From Gelidibacter sp038243395 (GTDB lineage: Bacteria; Bacteroidota; Bacteroidia; Flavobacteriales; Flavobacteriaceae): 64,000 nucleotides of DNA. The notes beneath the pieces were generated by a model, which was not told the origin of the DNA, did no database searches, and saw only the letters and a list, made by a program, of their open reading frames with translations. Shown piece after piece: positions 1-9,760 of the stretch. Location: the NCBI GenBank assembly GCA_038243395.1, contig JBBSRC010000003.1:30799-94798 (forward strand), given 5' to 3'. The translations under genes and the position numbers were made by a program. Position 1 is the first letter of the stretch, and each line of letters opens with the position of its first letter.

Positions 1-1444
1 AGTTTTAAATACGCCCATTGCCAACCCGACAGCTTATACAGTTATTAGGCCTGATGGTCCTCTCATGAACGATGCGTTTAAAATTGAAGCTGGCAATAAT
101 AACGTTTGGGTCACCTACGGGGAGTACACTATATCCTATAATCCATTTCCGTTAAACAGTCGTGGTTTAAGTCATTTAGTAGAGGATCACTGGGTAAACA
201 CACCTTTTGATAATCTTTTAACGGCCGTGAATTTAAACTACATTGCTGTCAATCCTTTTAATCCATCCCAAGTATTTATAAGCGCATGCCAGCAAGGCAT
301 TCTAGAACTCAATGATGAGGTTCCAAAAATTCTCTTGGATGAAAATAACAGTGGATTGGAATCGTTAATTATTCCCGATTCTCCCAATGAGAAATCTGTC
401 CGGCAAACAGGATCTCAATTCGATAGAAGTGGTTTGTTGTGGACACTAACCTGCCGGGTTGACAAGGCTTTAAAATCCTACAATCCCGCTACTGGACAAT
501 GGCGTGGCTATAGTTTTAAGGAAATTATAAAAGATCCTTTACTTGATGAACTGGGTTTTGGCGATTTGGCAATTGATAGAAATGGCACGAAGTGGATAGG
601 TTCTTTTAACAAAGGTCTTATTGGGTACAATGAAATTGGCAACAAAATCAGAAACCTAAATTCCGAAGAACAAAATATGCCAAATAATGTGGTGAATGCG
701 GTTGCGGTCGACAATAATAATCAACTCTGGATTGGAACTATAAATGGATTGAGAGTGCTATACAACACGGCTAACTTTTTTGATGCGCCCAATCCAACGG
801 TCAAGGAAATCGTGGTCCTTGACGATGGTATTCCTCAAGAACTATTGTCCAATCAATATATTACCGATATAAAAGTAGATGGATCCAATAACAAATGGAT
901 CGGAACTTTTGATGCGGGAATTTTTTATTTTTCTCCGGATGGGCAACAAACAATTTACCATTTTACCACTAAAAATTCGCCGTTGCCTTCCAATTTTATT
1001 AAAGATATTTCCATTGATGCTCAGAACGGGAAAGTGTATATCGCAACTTCCAAAGGGCTTGTATCTTTTTATTCAGGGGGATCCAAACCTGAAGGCGAAT
1101 TGACGAACGCTTTTGCCTATCCTAATCCGGTAAGACCAGAATATGACATTCTTGGTGCCGACAATTTAAATGATATTAACAAAGGGGTAAAAATTAAAGG
1201 CATTACTGAAAATGTCAATATCAAAATTACAGATATTGAAGGAAATCTGGTTGCTGAGGCACAATCAAGGGTTAATTTGAGATCCTCTCGTTCCAGTTAC
1301 AATTTCGCTATTGATGGCGGAACTGCCATCTGGAACGGTAAAAATTTGGCTAATAACATTGTGGCTTCAGGAGTTTATTTAATTATGATTTCGGATTTGG
1401 ATTCTTTTGAAACTAAAATTTTAAAATTATTGATAATCAGATAA
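1..1444 (+). CDS. porZ: PorZ-like T9SS protein, C-terminal part (5' end outside window)
   Basis: The reading frame is open from base 2, so the gene begins upstream of the window; the first internal ATG at 65 is not a credible start. What is visible is the end of a beta-propeller with repeated W-I-G blades (KWIGSFNKGL, LWIGTINGL, KWIGTFDAGI), followed by a C-terminal segment starting at FAYPNPVRP. That segment resembles the PorZ C-terminal domain, a T9SS CTD-like fold that ends in a short strand pattern (GVYLIMISD). In Porphyromonas, PorZ is a surface component of the type IX secretion attachment complex that delivers anionic LPS to the sortase. The adjacency to recO is, from memory, common in Flavobacteriia. 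Alternative: a generic two-component-regulator-type propeller protein with a T9SS tail. The family call is inference from blades, tail and neighbour. Confidence 0.75.
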   Translation, partial: VLNTPIANPTAYTVIRPDGPLMNDAFKIEAGNNNVWVTYGEYTISYNPFPLNSRGLSHLVEDHWVNTPFDNLLTAVNLNYIAVNPFNPSQVFISACQQGILELNDEVPKILLDENNSGLESLIIPDSPNEKSVRQTGSQFDRSGLLWTLTCRVDKALKSYNPATGQWRGYSFKEIIKDPLLDELGFGDLAIDRNGTKWIGSFNKGLIGYNEIGNKIRNLNSEEQNMPNNVVNAVAVDNNNQLWIGTINGLRVLYNTANFFDAPNPTVKEIVVLDDGIPQELLSNQYITDIKVDGSNNKWIGTFDAGIFYFSPDGQQTIYHFTTKNSPLPSNFIKDISIDAQNGKVYIATSKGLVSFYSGGSKPEGELTNAFAYPNPVRPEYDILGADNLNDINKGVKIKGITENVNIKITDIEGNLVAEAQSRVNLRSSRSSYNFAIDGGTAIWNGKNLANNIVASGVYLIMISDLDSFETKILKLLIIR

Positions 1445-1464
1445 CAGCTTCATTAAAACAGCTT

Positions 1465-2184
1465 ATGTTACTTAAAACCAACGCAATCGTCCTGTCCAAG
1501 ATAAAATATGGCGACCATGACGTCATTGTTAAATGCTACACCAAAAACAGGGGTGTAGTCAGTTATTTATTGCGAGGAGTTTTGAAAAGCAAAAAAAGCA
1601 ATTCTAAAATTGCGTATTACCAAGCCTTATCACAATTAGAAATTGAGGAGAATTTCAGAGCAAACCAGACCTTGCATTATATCACAGATGTTAAGTTAAG
1701 TGTGCCTTACAGAAGCATGCACACCAATGTTTTAAAGGCTGCGATTGTCATGTTTTTATCAGAAGTTTTATCAACGACTTTAAGAGAAGAAGAAGCAAAC
1801 TTATCATTATATGAGTTTTTAGAAACTTCGTTGGAGTGGTTGGATCATGAAACCGATTTCGCTAATTTTCATTTATTGTTTTTGTTGGAATTTTCTAAAC
1901 ACTTAGGCTTTTATCCGGATACTTCCCGATCGGATTTTCCGTATTTTAATTTGCGATCTGGAAGCTTCGAACTGAAACCACAGGCACCTTATACTGTTTC
2001 GGGAGAAAATTTAGTATTCTTGAAACAGTTATTAACCATTAAGTTTGATGGATTGAACAGCGTGAAGTTGCATTCAACACAAAGGCAATCTTTATTGAAT
2101 TTATTGCTGGTTTATTTTGAATTGCACCTGTCCGATTTTAAAAAACCAAAATCTCTTCAAGTTTTAAATCAGGTATTTAGCTGA
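1465..2184 (+). CDS. recO: DNA repair protein RecO
   Basis: This 239-residue protein starts with the RecO N-terminal OB-fold pattern (TNAIVLSKIKYGDHDVIVKCYT, GVVSYLLRGV) and has the helical C-terminal region expected of the family; the length is normal. RecO binds single-stranded DNA and SSB and, with RecR, loads RecA during gap repair and annealing. It lies 20 bases after the PorZ-like gene on the same strand and may be cotranscribed. Its stop is only 11 bases from the stop of the convergent secreted protein gene, so little room is left for separate terminators. Confidence 0.95.
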   Translation: MLLKTNAIVLSKIKYGDHDVIVKCYTKNRGVVSYLLRGVLKSKKSNSKIAYYQALSQLEIEENFRANQTLHYITDVKLSVPYRSMHTNVLKAAIVMFLSEVLSTTLREEEANLSLYEFLETSLEWLDHETDFANFHLLFLLEFSKHLGFYPDTSRSDFPYFNLRSGSFELKPQAPYTVSGENLVFLKQLLTIKFDGLNSVKLHSTQRQSLLNLLLVYFELHLSDFKKPKSLQVLNQVFS

Positions 2185-2195
2185 TCATTAAATTT

Positions 2196-5100
2196 TTAAT
2201 CTCTTTTTAGAAAACGTTTGGTCATAATTTGTCCGTCAGACAGTGTGACCTTTGCAATATAAATAGCATTTCTTAAGTTACTTAAATCATAAACTTCCGT
2301 GGCATCATTGCCTTTCAAATAATATAATCTTCTACCTAACAAATCCATAATTTCAACCAATTTAATACTCGTGTTATTTGCAACAGAAACTTGAACTTTG
2401 CCCTTGCTTAGTTCAATAATGGAAAAGTCTTGAGTGTTGAAGTTAACTCTATCTGTAGATAAATTTTCGTTGTCAAATGTGATCACAAAACGATTATTAA
2501 ATTCGCCGGTTGCCGAGGTAAAGTTATAATTACCGCGGGAGAGATTGTGATAAGTATTCAGCAAATTATCTGTAAGATAGATGTCATTTTCAGCAAAGAA
2601 ATGACCTTGTATTTGGGCAACGGATAAATTATATATCGTAGGTTGTTTTATTGAGGTTTTAAAACCTAAAAGCACGACCTCATCCTGAGTTAAGCTGTGA
2701 ACTGCTTTCCCTTGAATAGCATATTTTTTATGGCTTTCAGAAATTTGGGAATACAAGATGGCACCTAATCCTGAGGATAGATTTCGTTCGGCATCATAAG
2801 TAAAACCATCAACACCATTGGTTGCGCCCAGCACATAAGCAATAAGAATTTGATTAAATACGCCATTGTCTGAAGTCAGGTTGATCCAAAATTTGTTTGG
2901 TAACTCCGAATTATCATTTCTGAAAAAATGCGAATTGCTCGTAGCATCGGACATCCTCATAGAGTTTTTAAAGGTTAATGTTCCACCAATATCCGTTCCT
3001 ATTACGAAGAAGCCTTGACCAGAAGAAATGAAGTCAGTAGGAATAATTCCGCTGCCGCCTGCAGTAGCTCCACTTCCTGCAGCAATAATAGCATAATCAG
3101 CACCATTAAAATTGAGCACTTGATTGCCTGGATTACTGGCTAAAGGAGGCGAGTAATGAGACCACAGATAAGCGGCACCAGAAATAACATCCTTATTCTC
3201 GCTATAAACTAATTTAAAATCTATGGCGGATGCATAGGGATTTCCAATAAAGTTCCAGTCTTTATCCGTTGGAATACTATTTGTGTGAATAGTGACCGAG
3301 ATATCTCCATTATTGAATTCTCCATTAAATACTGTAGTGTCAATCCGTGGAAAATTTCCTGATTTGTTAGAAGTAGATGCATAGCCTACGCCTGGTATCA
3401 TTTGCCCTGTGGCCAATTGCCAGTCATCACCATTATCATCGACGTCATCACCATTGACGTCTTCATAGTTTACAGCGTCAAAATAAAAGCGTCTGCTAGG
3501 AGATGCCATGCTTAAAACGGACTCAACGGTTTCATCAGATACCGGAGAACTCCAGTAAGTGTAATCGTACCAATTCTGTTTTAGTGCAGTTGATTTATCG
3601 ACAATTGCAGTGCCTGTCTCCTTCAACTTGAAAGTTCCTGCTTCCATACCATTGCCTCTTTGCACAAATGCGCCGTTAGTTTCGATCACGAGACTCCCAT
3701 TGACGACGACATCATTTATGGCCTCCACAAAATAGTCATCCGTGACCATTAAAGTGTATCCTGAATTTATAATCAGACTACACGCACTAAAACTATTTGT
3801 AATAGGGTTTGTAGTGTAATTACCATTAAGAATTGCAACTGTACTATGATCTGGTGTTGTCGGATTCCAGATTAGACCATCCCAAGTAATGGTGTCAATT
3901 TTTAGACGCACTACACTACTGGATGTATGACAGGCTATGGTGTTTTCTCGGACTTGTACATAATATTGGTACGCATCAAAGTCAATTGTATTTAAAATAT
4001 GTAAGCTTTCACTTTGTTGTCCGGAGTAATCCGGATTTGTATTTAATATTTCCAACCAATTGGATGTCCCAGGTGCATTATAATACCACTGATAGGTTAA
4101 AGCATTACCTCCGTCAAGACCTTCAACTGCTGAAACATTCAGTGTTGAAGTTAAAGCGCAATTAGAGGTTGGTACTATTGGCTGAATAGTTACTAGAGGA
4201 GGATTTCCACCTGAATAATCGAAAAACCCAATATTCGAATAATCATTCGAGCTGCATGATCCAGGACCAGAACCCACCCAATCAATGATGTTCCAATCGT
4301 TAAGATTAAAATTCGGGTTCGGAAGAGGCGAGGTTGTATTTAACCTTCTAAAATTAAATCCACGATCTCCCGTGATAATTGTGCCATCCATCCAGTTCTT
4401 GTCCATATATACGCCAAACTGATCCACCACCACCGATCCGTTATCTTTTAATAACCGAATGACATCATGTTCATTATCTTTCTTATTGATCCCACTGACG
4501 CCACTTGTTTGCTGAGCGAATTGACCATTTCCTCCATCTTGTGGACAAACATTTGAGGGTGTTGGTGAAGCTGCTACGCCAATGGCAATGAGGTAAATTG
4601 AATTATTGGGTAAATTAAAAGGGTCAAGTACGATCGTACTGCTAGGATTTGCAGCTCCATTACTAAAAATTCCTATTGAGTAACCTCCTAATGCTATAGT
4701 GGTGCCAGTTCCGTTGTAAATCTCAATATAACTGAGGCCACCCAAAGTTGCATCTGTAACTTCGCTGATAAAAAGATCAGTAAGAAACGATGAGCTTTCG
4801 CAACCACTAATTTGGTTGTTTGAAACTGTAAAGGGTGAAATGCTTGTACATCCAATTGTGTTTTCTATGACGATATTACCGGTTGTGCCATCGATGGGAA
4901 TGGTCACTTCGATTGTGGACATATTAATATACGTGGTTGACATTAGAACACCGTTGAGGCAAGCTAATGTTGACTGATCGAAATGTGATCCAATAATAGT
5001 CGCAGTCGTACCTGATGGTCCGCTTGTAGGGCTAATGCTATTGGTAGAGGCTACACAAAGTCCCGTACCACGGATTGAAAAAGTATAGGGATTTTCATCT

Positions 5101-6788
5101 CGATCATTGTTCACAATGGAAACGATCGCATTTCTTACGCCTGCTATTAAAGGGGAGAATTGGATTTCTAAAATCGAAAAGCCTCCAGGAAGAATGGTCG
5201 CTTCAGGAGTTACGGTTATCGTAAAATCTCCAGGATTAGCGCCCACTATACTCACGCTAGAAACGGTCAAATCTAAATTGCCAAGATTGTGGATGCGATA
5301 GGATTTTGATTGCGACGCCCCTATAAATTGACCAGCGAAAAGGGTGCCATCTGTACCCTGAGGTGTACTATCGCCATTAACAATTTCAGGATATGTTCCC
5401 ACATTGCCCTCAACCCTGATCTCTGGTGCCATAACGTGTAGCACTCCAGAAATATAGGTAATGCCATCCCAAAAGTTTCCAGCGGAACCATCCGCGAGAA
5501 TGCCTCCATATAACCAAGTTCCACCATTCAAGCTAAAACGGGTAGCGTAATAATACGTTCCCGCAGTGGTTATGGCACTGCCTAAATCGGCAGTGTATTC
5601 GTCATTCTGTTCAAAATTGCAGTTTGCGCAGGCTTCGTTATAGTTGGCAGGAACCCAATTCGCCCATGTTCTCGGATTGGAATTGTTAGTACTATAACCT
5701 ACTTGTGCGACAATTCCACTGCCTCGTCCTACACCAGTTGTGATACCTTGTTCATAAACTTGCCCATAGGCAGCAAAAGGATTTCCCAATTCAATGTTGC
5801 CGATATTAGGAAACTGCAAGTTACAGAAGTCAACGGTATCAACACTCAATACACCACTTACGTTGGAAGTGCCATTCCAGAATCCTCCACCTGTGACATT
5901 GTAGCCGCCATATCTGTAGGGCCCATCATCTATTTGAAACCGACTTGCGTAATAGTAATTGCCAGATGGTAATGCGGAACCGATATTAGCGACATATTCG
6001 TCATTATTGCCGGAGTCAACATTATTATAAGTTGCCGTAATCCAATTGACCCAAGTGTTGGGATTAGTGTTTGTCGTACTATAACCGATCCAACCTTCTA
6101 TGTTTGCGCCTTGTGAGAACGGAGTTTCTGTAACACCGGCTTCATAGACCTGAGCGAAAACATTAAAGGCTGTGCCAACAGTAATATTACCGTTTTGAGG
6201 AATTTGAAGGTTGCAGTAATCTACAAAATTGGTAGAAGTTACCACTCCTGAAAGACGCACATCATCTATCCGGAAATTTGTGGAAGTTGAAGTTTGAGTG
6301 AAACGTATTCTTAAATTACTGGTGCTGGGTATTGTGCCACTGGGAGTAATTAATATCCAATTTGCAGTGCCAACACCAGTGGATCGCGAATAAGTGAGCG
6401 GTGCATAGGTTGTGCCGTCAGCACTTACTTCGATAAGCAATTCATTATTACCAGCAATCGAGCTTTTGTAATGTCCTAAATTAAGTGTTAACGCTGTATA
6501 ACTGATGGTGTTTATTTCAGATATTTCGAAATATCTATTAATCTGATTCGTGAAAAAAACGTTTCTTCCCTCAGAAGCATCAGCATACCCATTGGAGGAG
6601 ATTGAAGTTCTTGTATCGGCATCACCAGAGAAAGTTTGAGATCCAGAGTTCTGAAAAGTGGTAGCGGTAATGGAAGTATTACTATCGGTACTGATCCCCA
6701 TATTTTCAGAAAAGATTGTAACCTGTCCAAACCCGGACAAAACAGAACATAGAAGCACTATGCATCCCAGGAAGTATTTTTTTATCAT
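2196..6788 (-). CDS. large secreted multidomain protein with T9SS type A sorting tail
   Basis: This 1530-residue protein has a clear signal peptide (MIKKYFLGCIVLLCSVLSGFGQ). In order it carries: a jelly-roll-like N-terminal region (about 25-180); two tandem repeats of about 125 residues, each opening with DxCNLQxPxxGNI and containing GYSTxNxNPxTWxNW (about 188-450); an ASPM/SPD-2/Hydin-like choice-of-anchor D domain (about 455-580); an IPT/TIG-like segment beginning ISPTSGPSGTTATI; a lamin-tail-like domain (LFISEVTD...YIEIYNGTG, about 665-790); an Ig-like segment (TYQWYYNAPG, about 880-970); and a long C-terminal stretch. It ends in a T9SS type A sorting domain (KLVEIMDLLGRRLYYL ... KRFLKRD). 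It is probably exported by T9SS and anchored on the surface or released. No catalytic motif is recognised, so adhesion or ligand binding is a guess. Confidence 0.9.
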   Translation of the reverse strand: MIKKYFLGCIVLLCSVLSGFGQVTIFSENMGISTDSNTSITATTFQNSGSQTFSGDADTRTSISSNGYADASEGRNVFFTNQINRYFEISEINTISYTALTLNLGHYKSSIAGNNELLIEVSADGTTYAPLTYSRSTGVGTANWILITPSGTIPSTSNLRIRFTQTSTSTNFRIDDVRLSGVVTSTNFVDYCNLQIPQNGNITVGTAFNVFAQVYEAGVTETPFSQGANIEGWIGYSTTNTNPNTWVNWITATYNNVDSGNNDEYVANIGSALPSGNYYYASRFQIDDGPYRYGGYNVTGGGFWNGTSNVSGVLSVDTVDFCNLQFPNIGNIELGNPFAAYGQVYEQGITTGVGRGSGIVAQVGYSTNNSNPRTWANWVPANYNEACANCNFEQNDEYTADLGSAITTAGTYYYATRFSLNGGTWLYGGILADGSAGNFWDGITYISGVLHVMAPEIRVEGNVGTYPEIVNGDSTPQGTDGTLFAGQFIGASQSKSYRIHNLGNLDLTVSSVSIVGANPGDFTITVTPEATILPGGFSILEIQFSPLIAGVRNAIVSIVNNDRDENPYTFSIRGTGLCVASTNSISPTSGPSGTTATIIGSHFDQSTLACLNGVLMSTTYINMSTIEVTIPIDGTTGNIVIENTIGCTSISPFTVSNNQISGCESSSFLTDLFISEVTDATLGGLSYIEIYNGTGTTIALGGYSIGIFSNGAANPSSTIVLDPFNLPNNSIYLIAIGVAASPTPSNVCPQDGGNGQFAQQTSGVSGINKKDNEHDVIRLLKDNGSVVVDQFGVYMDKNWMDGTIITGDRGFNFRRLNTTSPLPNPNFNLNDWNIIDWVGSGPGSCSSNDYSNIGFFDYSGGNPPLVTIQPIVPTSNCALTSTLNVSAVEGLDGGNALTYQWYYNAPGTSNWLEILNTNPDYSGQQSESLHILNTIDFDAYQYYVQVRENTIACHTSSSVVRLKIDTITWDGLIWNPTTPDHSTVAILNGNYTTNPITNSFSACSLIINSGYTLMVTDDYFVEAINDVVVNGSLVIETNGAFVQRGNGMEAGTFKLKETGTAIVDKSTALKQNWYDYTYWSSPVSDETVESVLSMASPSRRFYFDAVNYEDVNGDDVDDNGDDWQLATGQMIPGVGYASTSNKSGNFPRIDTTVFNGEFNNGDISVTIHTNSIPTDKDWNFIGNPYASAIDFKLVYSENKDVISGAAYLWSHYSPPLASNPGNQVLNFNGADYAIIAAGSGATAGGSGIIPTDFISSGQGFFVIGTDIGGTLTFKNSMRMSDATSNSHFFRNDNSELPNKFWINLTSDNGVFNQILIAYVLGATNGVDGFTYDAERNLSSGLGAILYSQISESHKKYAIQGKAVHSLTQDEVVLLGFKTSIKQPTIYNLSVAQIQGHFFAENDIYLTDNLLNTYHNLSRGNYNFTSATGEFNNRFVITFDNENLSTDRVNFNTQDFSIIELSKGKVQVSVANNTSIKLVEIMDLLGRRLYYLKGNDATEVYDLSNLRNAIYIAKVTLSDGQIMTKRFLKRD

Positions 6789-6894
6789 AGTGAAAGTTTA
6801 TTAATACTTGGCGCTAATACAAATACTTAAATATAGACTAAATTACCTTACAATCAACCTTTTGCGTTTCTTCGGATAATTAAGAAATAGTAAC

Positions 6895-6902
6895 TATTTT
6901 TG
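6895..6902 (+). promoter_or_regulatory. TAnnTTTG -7 box abutting recX start
   Basis: TATTTTTG matches the Bacteroidetes -7 consensus TAnnTTTG and lies 3 bases upstream of the recX ATG. The transcription start would fall at or inside the start codon. No good TTTG -33 box was found at 19 bases. Confidence 0.45.
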
Positions 6903-6905
6903 CAT

Positions 6906-7376
6906 ATGCAAACTAAAAAAACCTATACTGTTGACGAAGCTTTAAAGAGAATGGAACGCTATTGCAGTTATCAAGAACGCTGTCATAAGGAAGTCATTCA
7001 AAAGCTTTACAGTATGTATATGATCCCAGAGGCCATTGACCTTATTGTGGTTAAACTGATGCAGGATAATTTTTTAAATGAAGAACGTTACGCCAAAGCC
7101 TTTGTTAGCGGAAAATTCCGAATTAAAAAATGGGGAAAACAGCGCTTAACACGAGAACTTAAGCAAAAGGACATCGGAAAGACTTTAATTACCATGGCGC
7201 TCCAAACCATAAACGATCAGGAATATATGGAAACCTTTCATGCACTCGCTGAAAAAAAAGCAGAAAGCATTAGAGAAATAAACGTTTTTAAGAAAAGGAA
7301 AAAACTGGCGGATTACCTGCTATATCGCGGCTGGGAAAGTCCGATGGTGTATGATAAGGTGAATGAGATTATTTAG
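6906..7376 (+). CDS. recX: regulatory protein RecX
   Basis: About 156 residues with three-helix RecX repeats: ALKRMERYCSYQERCHKEV at the N terminus, NFLNEERYAKAFVSGKFRIKKWGKQRL in the middle, and a C-terminal repeat ending WESPMVYDKV. RecX binds the RecA filament and limits its extension. The frame also allows a TTG at 6900, but the ATG at 6906 is preferred and matches the family start. A TATTTTTG box (6895-6902) sits only 3 bases before this ATG, which suggests a leaderless transcript. recX lies divergent from the large secreted protein and on the same side as recO. Confidence 0.93.
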   Translation: MQTKKTYTVDEALKRMERYCSYQERCHKEVIQKLYSMYMIPEAIDLIVVKLMQDNFLNEERYAKAFVSGKFRIKKWGKQRLTRELKQKDIGKTLITMALQTINDQEYMETFHALAEKKAESIREINVFKKRKKLADYLLYRGWESPMVYDKVNEII

Positions 7377-7381
7377 TTATT

Positions 7382-7437
7382 AGGTATCAGGTATCAGGTA
7401 TCAGGTATCAGGTATCAGGTATCAGGTGTGAGGAGTG
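7382..7437. repeat. heptanucleotide tandem repeat (AGGTATC)n
   Basis: Six perfect copies of AGGTATC occupy 7382-7423, followed by two degenerate copies (AGGTGTG, AGGAGTG). It lies just after the recX stop. Confidence 0.9.
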
Positions 7438-7680
7438 AGGCAAGAAGGTTATTGAGATTGCTGATTGAAGATTGTTAATTGACCGAGCGTAACTTTTTAT
7501 GTAGGCAAGTTTTCGATAATGAATTCAAAAGGACAAATGACGGCACACGACATACTAAACCTGTACTATAATCATAATATGTAAGATATTTGGTATCAGA
7601 AATCAGCGAAAATCTGTGCTGTCTGCGGAAAACTTTTTTATGTAAATCCTGTTCCCAGTTGCCAAAAGTCTAAGAAACAA

Positions 7681-7716
7681 AAAACTGTACCATTCCTAAG
7701 AATGATACAGTTTTTT
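7681..7716. terminator. bidirectional intrinsic terminator
   Basis: AAAACTGTA and TACAGTTTT pair, with inner ATTC/GAAT pairing around CTAA, and T-runs follow on both strands. It serves the minus-strand DUF6646-like gene and possibly recX. Confidence 0.8.
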
Positions 7717-7737
7717 AATATCAATTAATTTTATGTT

Positions 7738-8229
7738 TTATAAACTAAAAGTCGCGCCAATATTAAAAACAAATTGGTTGTGAATATAATCCGCGGGATT
7801 TGTCATATTAGATTTATATCTTGCTAGTGGAAAAACGGCTTCAGTAAAAATCCCCAAACCTTCTGAGAAGAAATAACGGGCTCCAACATGGCCACCAAAA
7901 TTCTTTAAACTTAAGTTTAATCCTGGGTACAGATCAAAATTTTCATCAATATTTAAAACACTTCCTAAGTGTGCATTGAAACGACCTTTAAGATCCACAC
8001 GATCTCCAAAGCTTGCGTCCAAACCTTCTTTTATGCTTAAAGCATAGGCACCAGTAATACCTACAGAAATGTTTTCACCAAGACCATAATCATAGCTTAC
8101 ATTAATTCCCGTTGCCTTATCTTGGAAGTTCGCGCCAATTTGTAACTTGTTATCGGTATTCCCTTTAAAAGCTTGTGCGTTTGCAAAAGAAACACTCAAA
8201 ATGCTAAGGAACACAATTAATTTTTTCAT
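7738..8229 (-). CDS. DUF6646-like small outer-membrane beta-barrel protein
   Basis: The start chosen is the ATG giving MKKLIVFLSILSVSFANAQ, a good signal peptide cut after AQ; an upstream in-frame Met 8 codons earlier would add a charged MAKIKKNI prefix and is less likely. The mature protein (about 144 residues) alternates short amphipathic strands (KLQIGANFQDK, GINVSYDYGLGENISVGITGAYAL, HVGARYFFSEGLGIFTEAVF) and ends in an aromatic/hydrophobic strand (FVFNIGATFSL), as in 8-stranded outer membrane barrels. From memory it resembles DUF6646; its role is unknown. A terminator lies immediately downstream. Confidence 0.75.
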   Translation of the reverse strand: MKKLIVFLSILSVSFANAQAFKGNTDNKLQIGANFQDKATGINVSYDYGLGENISVGITGAYALSIKEGLDASFGDRVDLKGRFNAHLGSVLNIDENFDLYPGLNLSLKNFGGHVGARYFFSEGLGIFTEAVFPLARYKSNMTNPADYIHNQFVFNIGATFSL

Positions 8230-8286
8230 TATATTTTTTTTAATTTTGGCCAAAGATAACTATGTTTTTCAAAAAAGCATTTGCTT

Positions 8287-9150
8287 TTAGTCTAAACTCT
8301 TTTGAGTTCTGCTAATCGCTTGTGCATTCTTCCAATCGATCCATTTTTGACCTTGTAATTTCCGCATCAAAGTATCAAAATGACGCATGATCACTATATT
8401 ATAAATCGCCTGTCCAAAGTTTTTTGGGTTTCTGGCAATAGCGCGCAAACTCATTGAAAATCCTGGGGTTATGTATTTCATATAATGCCAATAACCTTCT
8501 GGCATATACAATACTTCACCATGATTTAGCTCTGCTCTATAGCCTTTTGCTTTTTTAAGTGCGGGCCATTTTTCTAAATCTGGATTTGAAAAGTCAATAT
8601 CTTCACGAGTAATCAATGAATGGGGAATTTTATACAGATAATCGTTCTGTTTTTGATCAAACAGGATGCAGAGTTTTTTACCTTCAAAGTGAAAGTGAAA
8701 AATATTTGCCAAATCAATGTCATAATGCATGAAGGTATGGGAATCTTTGCCGCCAAAAAAAAGCATCGGTAAACCTTTCATCAACTTGAGACCAAAATCA
8801 GGATAGGAATAATCTTTCTGCAATTGTGGCACTTCTTTCAATGCATTCCATAAAAAAATCCGAAACTTAGTCGGCTCCCGTTTTAAAAGATCAATATAAT
8901 CGGCCATTTTCATTTTGGCATGCGGCTCATTAAATCCGTCTGCATGGCTCACAGGACGGTCATCATAAAGCGGCACTGTTTTGTCGCCCGCAACTTTCTT
9001 AATATAGTCAAGTCGCCACTTGTCAAAAGCAGGCCAATCTTCAATGAAACGCTCAATAACCACAGGCTTTTGTGGCTTAAAATAATGTTTTATGAAATCC
9101 TCCTTGGTAATAGTCTTTACACGTGGAATGTCTTGTAGGTCTAGTGCCAA
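8287..9150 (-). CDS. cupin-like (JmjC-type) Fe(II)/2-oxoglutarate oxygenase family protein
   Basis: A 287-residue protein of the cupin_8/JmjC-like family. The N-terminal KPVVIERFIEDWPAF motif and the metal-binding pattern are visible: H142-x-D144 in MHYDIDLAN and the distal His near residue 222 in YMPEGYWHYMKYI, plus a Lys (EGKK) that could bind the 2-oxoglutarate carboxylate. Such proteins hydroxylate protein or small-molecule side chains; the substrate here is unknown. The start is a TTG, because a stop lies a few codons upstream and no ATG precedes the conserved LDLQDIPRVKTI segment. It stands alone with no operon partner. Confidence 0.85.
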   Translation of the reverse strand: MALDLQDIPRVKTITKEDFIKHYFKPQKPVVIERFIEDWPAFDKWRLDYIKKVAGDKTVPLYDDRPVSHADGFNEPHAKMKMADYIDLLKREPTKFRIFLWNALKEVPQLQKDYSYPDFGLKLMKGLPMLFFGGKDSHTFMHYDIDLANIFHFHFEGKKLCILFDQKQNDYLYKIPHSLITREDIDFSNPDLEKWPALKKAKGYRAELNHGEVLYMPEGYWHYMKYITPGFSMSLRAIARNPKNFGQAIYNIVIMRHFDTLMRKLQGQKWIDWKNAQAISRTQKSLD

Positions 9151-9760
9151 TATGCTATGATTTAATTAAACAAAGTTAAGGAATCGTAATGAATACTTTT
9201 AAAATGAATGTTAAATATTTGGGCGTTACCCCGCTAAGGCGTGGTCGGGCTGTTCGTTATATCTTTTGCTTTGGAAAAAAAGCAAAAAGGATGTCACTGC
9301 CATCCCTAACACAAATCTAGCATATTTGACAACTCTTGTCTTTTGATTATGGTGTTTCTGGGGTTTATTTGTAGTGCATAATAGCTGTGTTTCTCGCAAG
9401 TATCGAAATGAACGATATGTTATCTATAGACGAACTTGTCTATCTTTAAGTTTACAAACGCTTATAGACATTGAATAAAGGCTTCACTCTTTAAAAAATA
9501 TATGGTAATGATTTATTAAAATCTCAAGATTCAACTACCGCGAATAAAAATATATTCCGATTGATAAATCAGTTACTCTATAAATTGATTTATTCCAATT
9601 TAGAACTCGAAAAAAACCTAATTTTTTGAATTACTAAAATCCCGTTTCAAGACGACTAAAAATTGTGCATTGTAAAGAGGTTCTTATTTCGAATCACTTT
9701 GACCGTCAATTTATTACAAATCATAATACTTTGCGGTTCACTGAAAAATCGATACTATAT
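9151..9760. other. 610-base intergenic gap with one interspersed repeat
   Basis: The left part (about 9221-9320) is a copy of an interspersed palindromic repeat. The rest (9321-9760) is very AT-rich, with short stem-loops such as TAGAC...GTCTA near 9438-9453, and has no convincing coding frame on either strand. Confidence 0.6.
9221..9320. repeat. interspersed palindromic repeat, copy 1
   Basis: The order is GGGCGTTACCCC, then GGTCGGGCT, then TCGTTATATCTTTTGC, an A-rich hairpin, and AAAAAGGATG followed by CACTGCCATCCCTAAC. The same order of words occurs at 49331-49396 and 63012-63115. Confidence 0.7.

Larger units (their letters stand above)
7377..7737. other. intergenic gap with heptamer repeat, degraded repeat and terminator
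   Basis: This 361-base gap holds a 7-base tandem repeat (7382-7437), a stretch near 7600-7635 (aatcagcgaaaatctgtg) that resembles a widespread decayed Bacteroidetes intergenic repeat, and a bidirectional terminator at 7681-7716. No open frame worth calling is present. Confidence 0.7.

Noticed and set aside
7382..7437. Possible CRISPR array
   Set aside because: The unit is 7 bases with no spacers and there are no cas genes.
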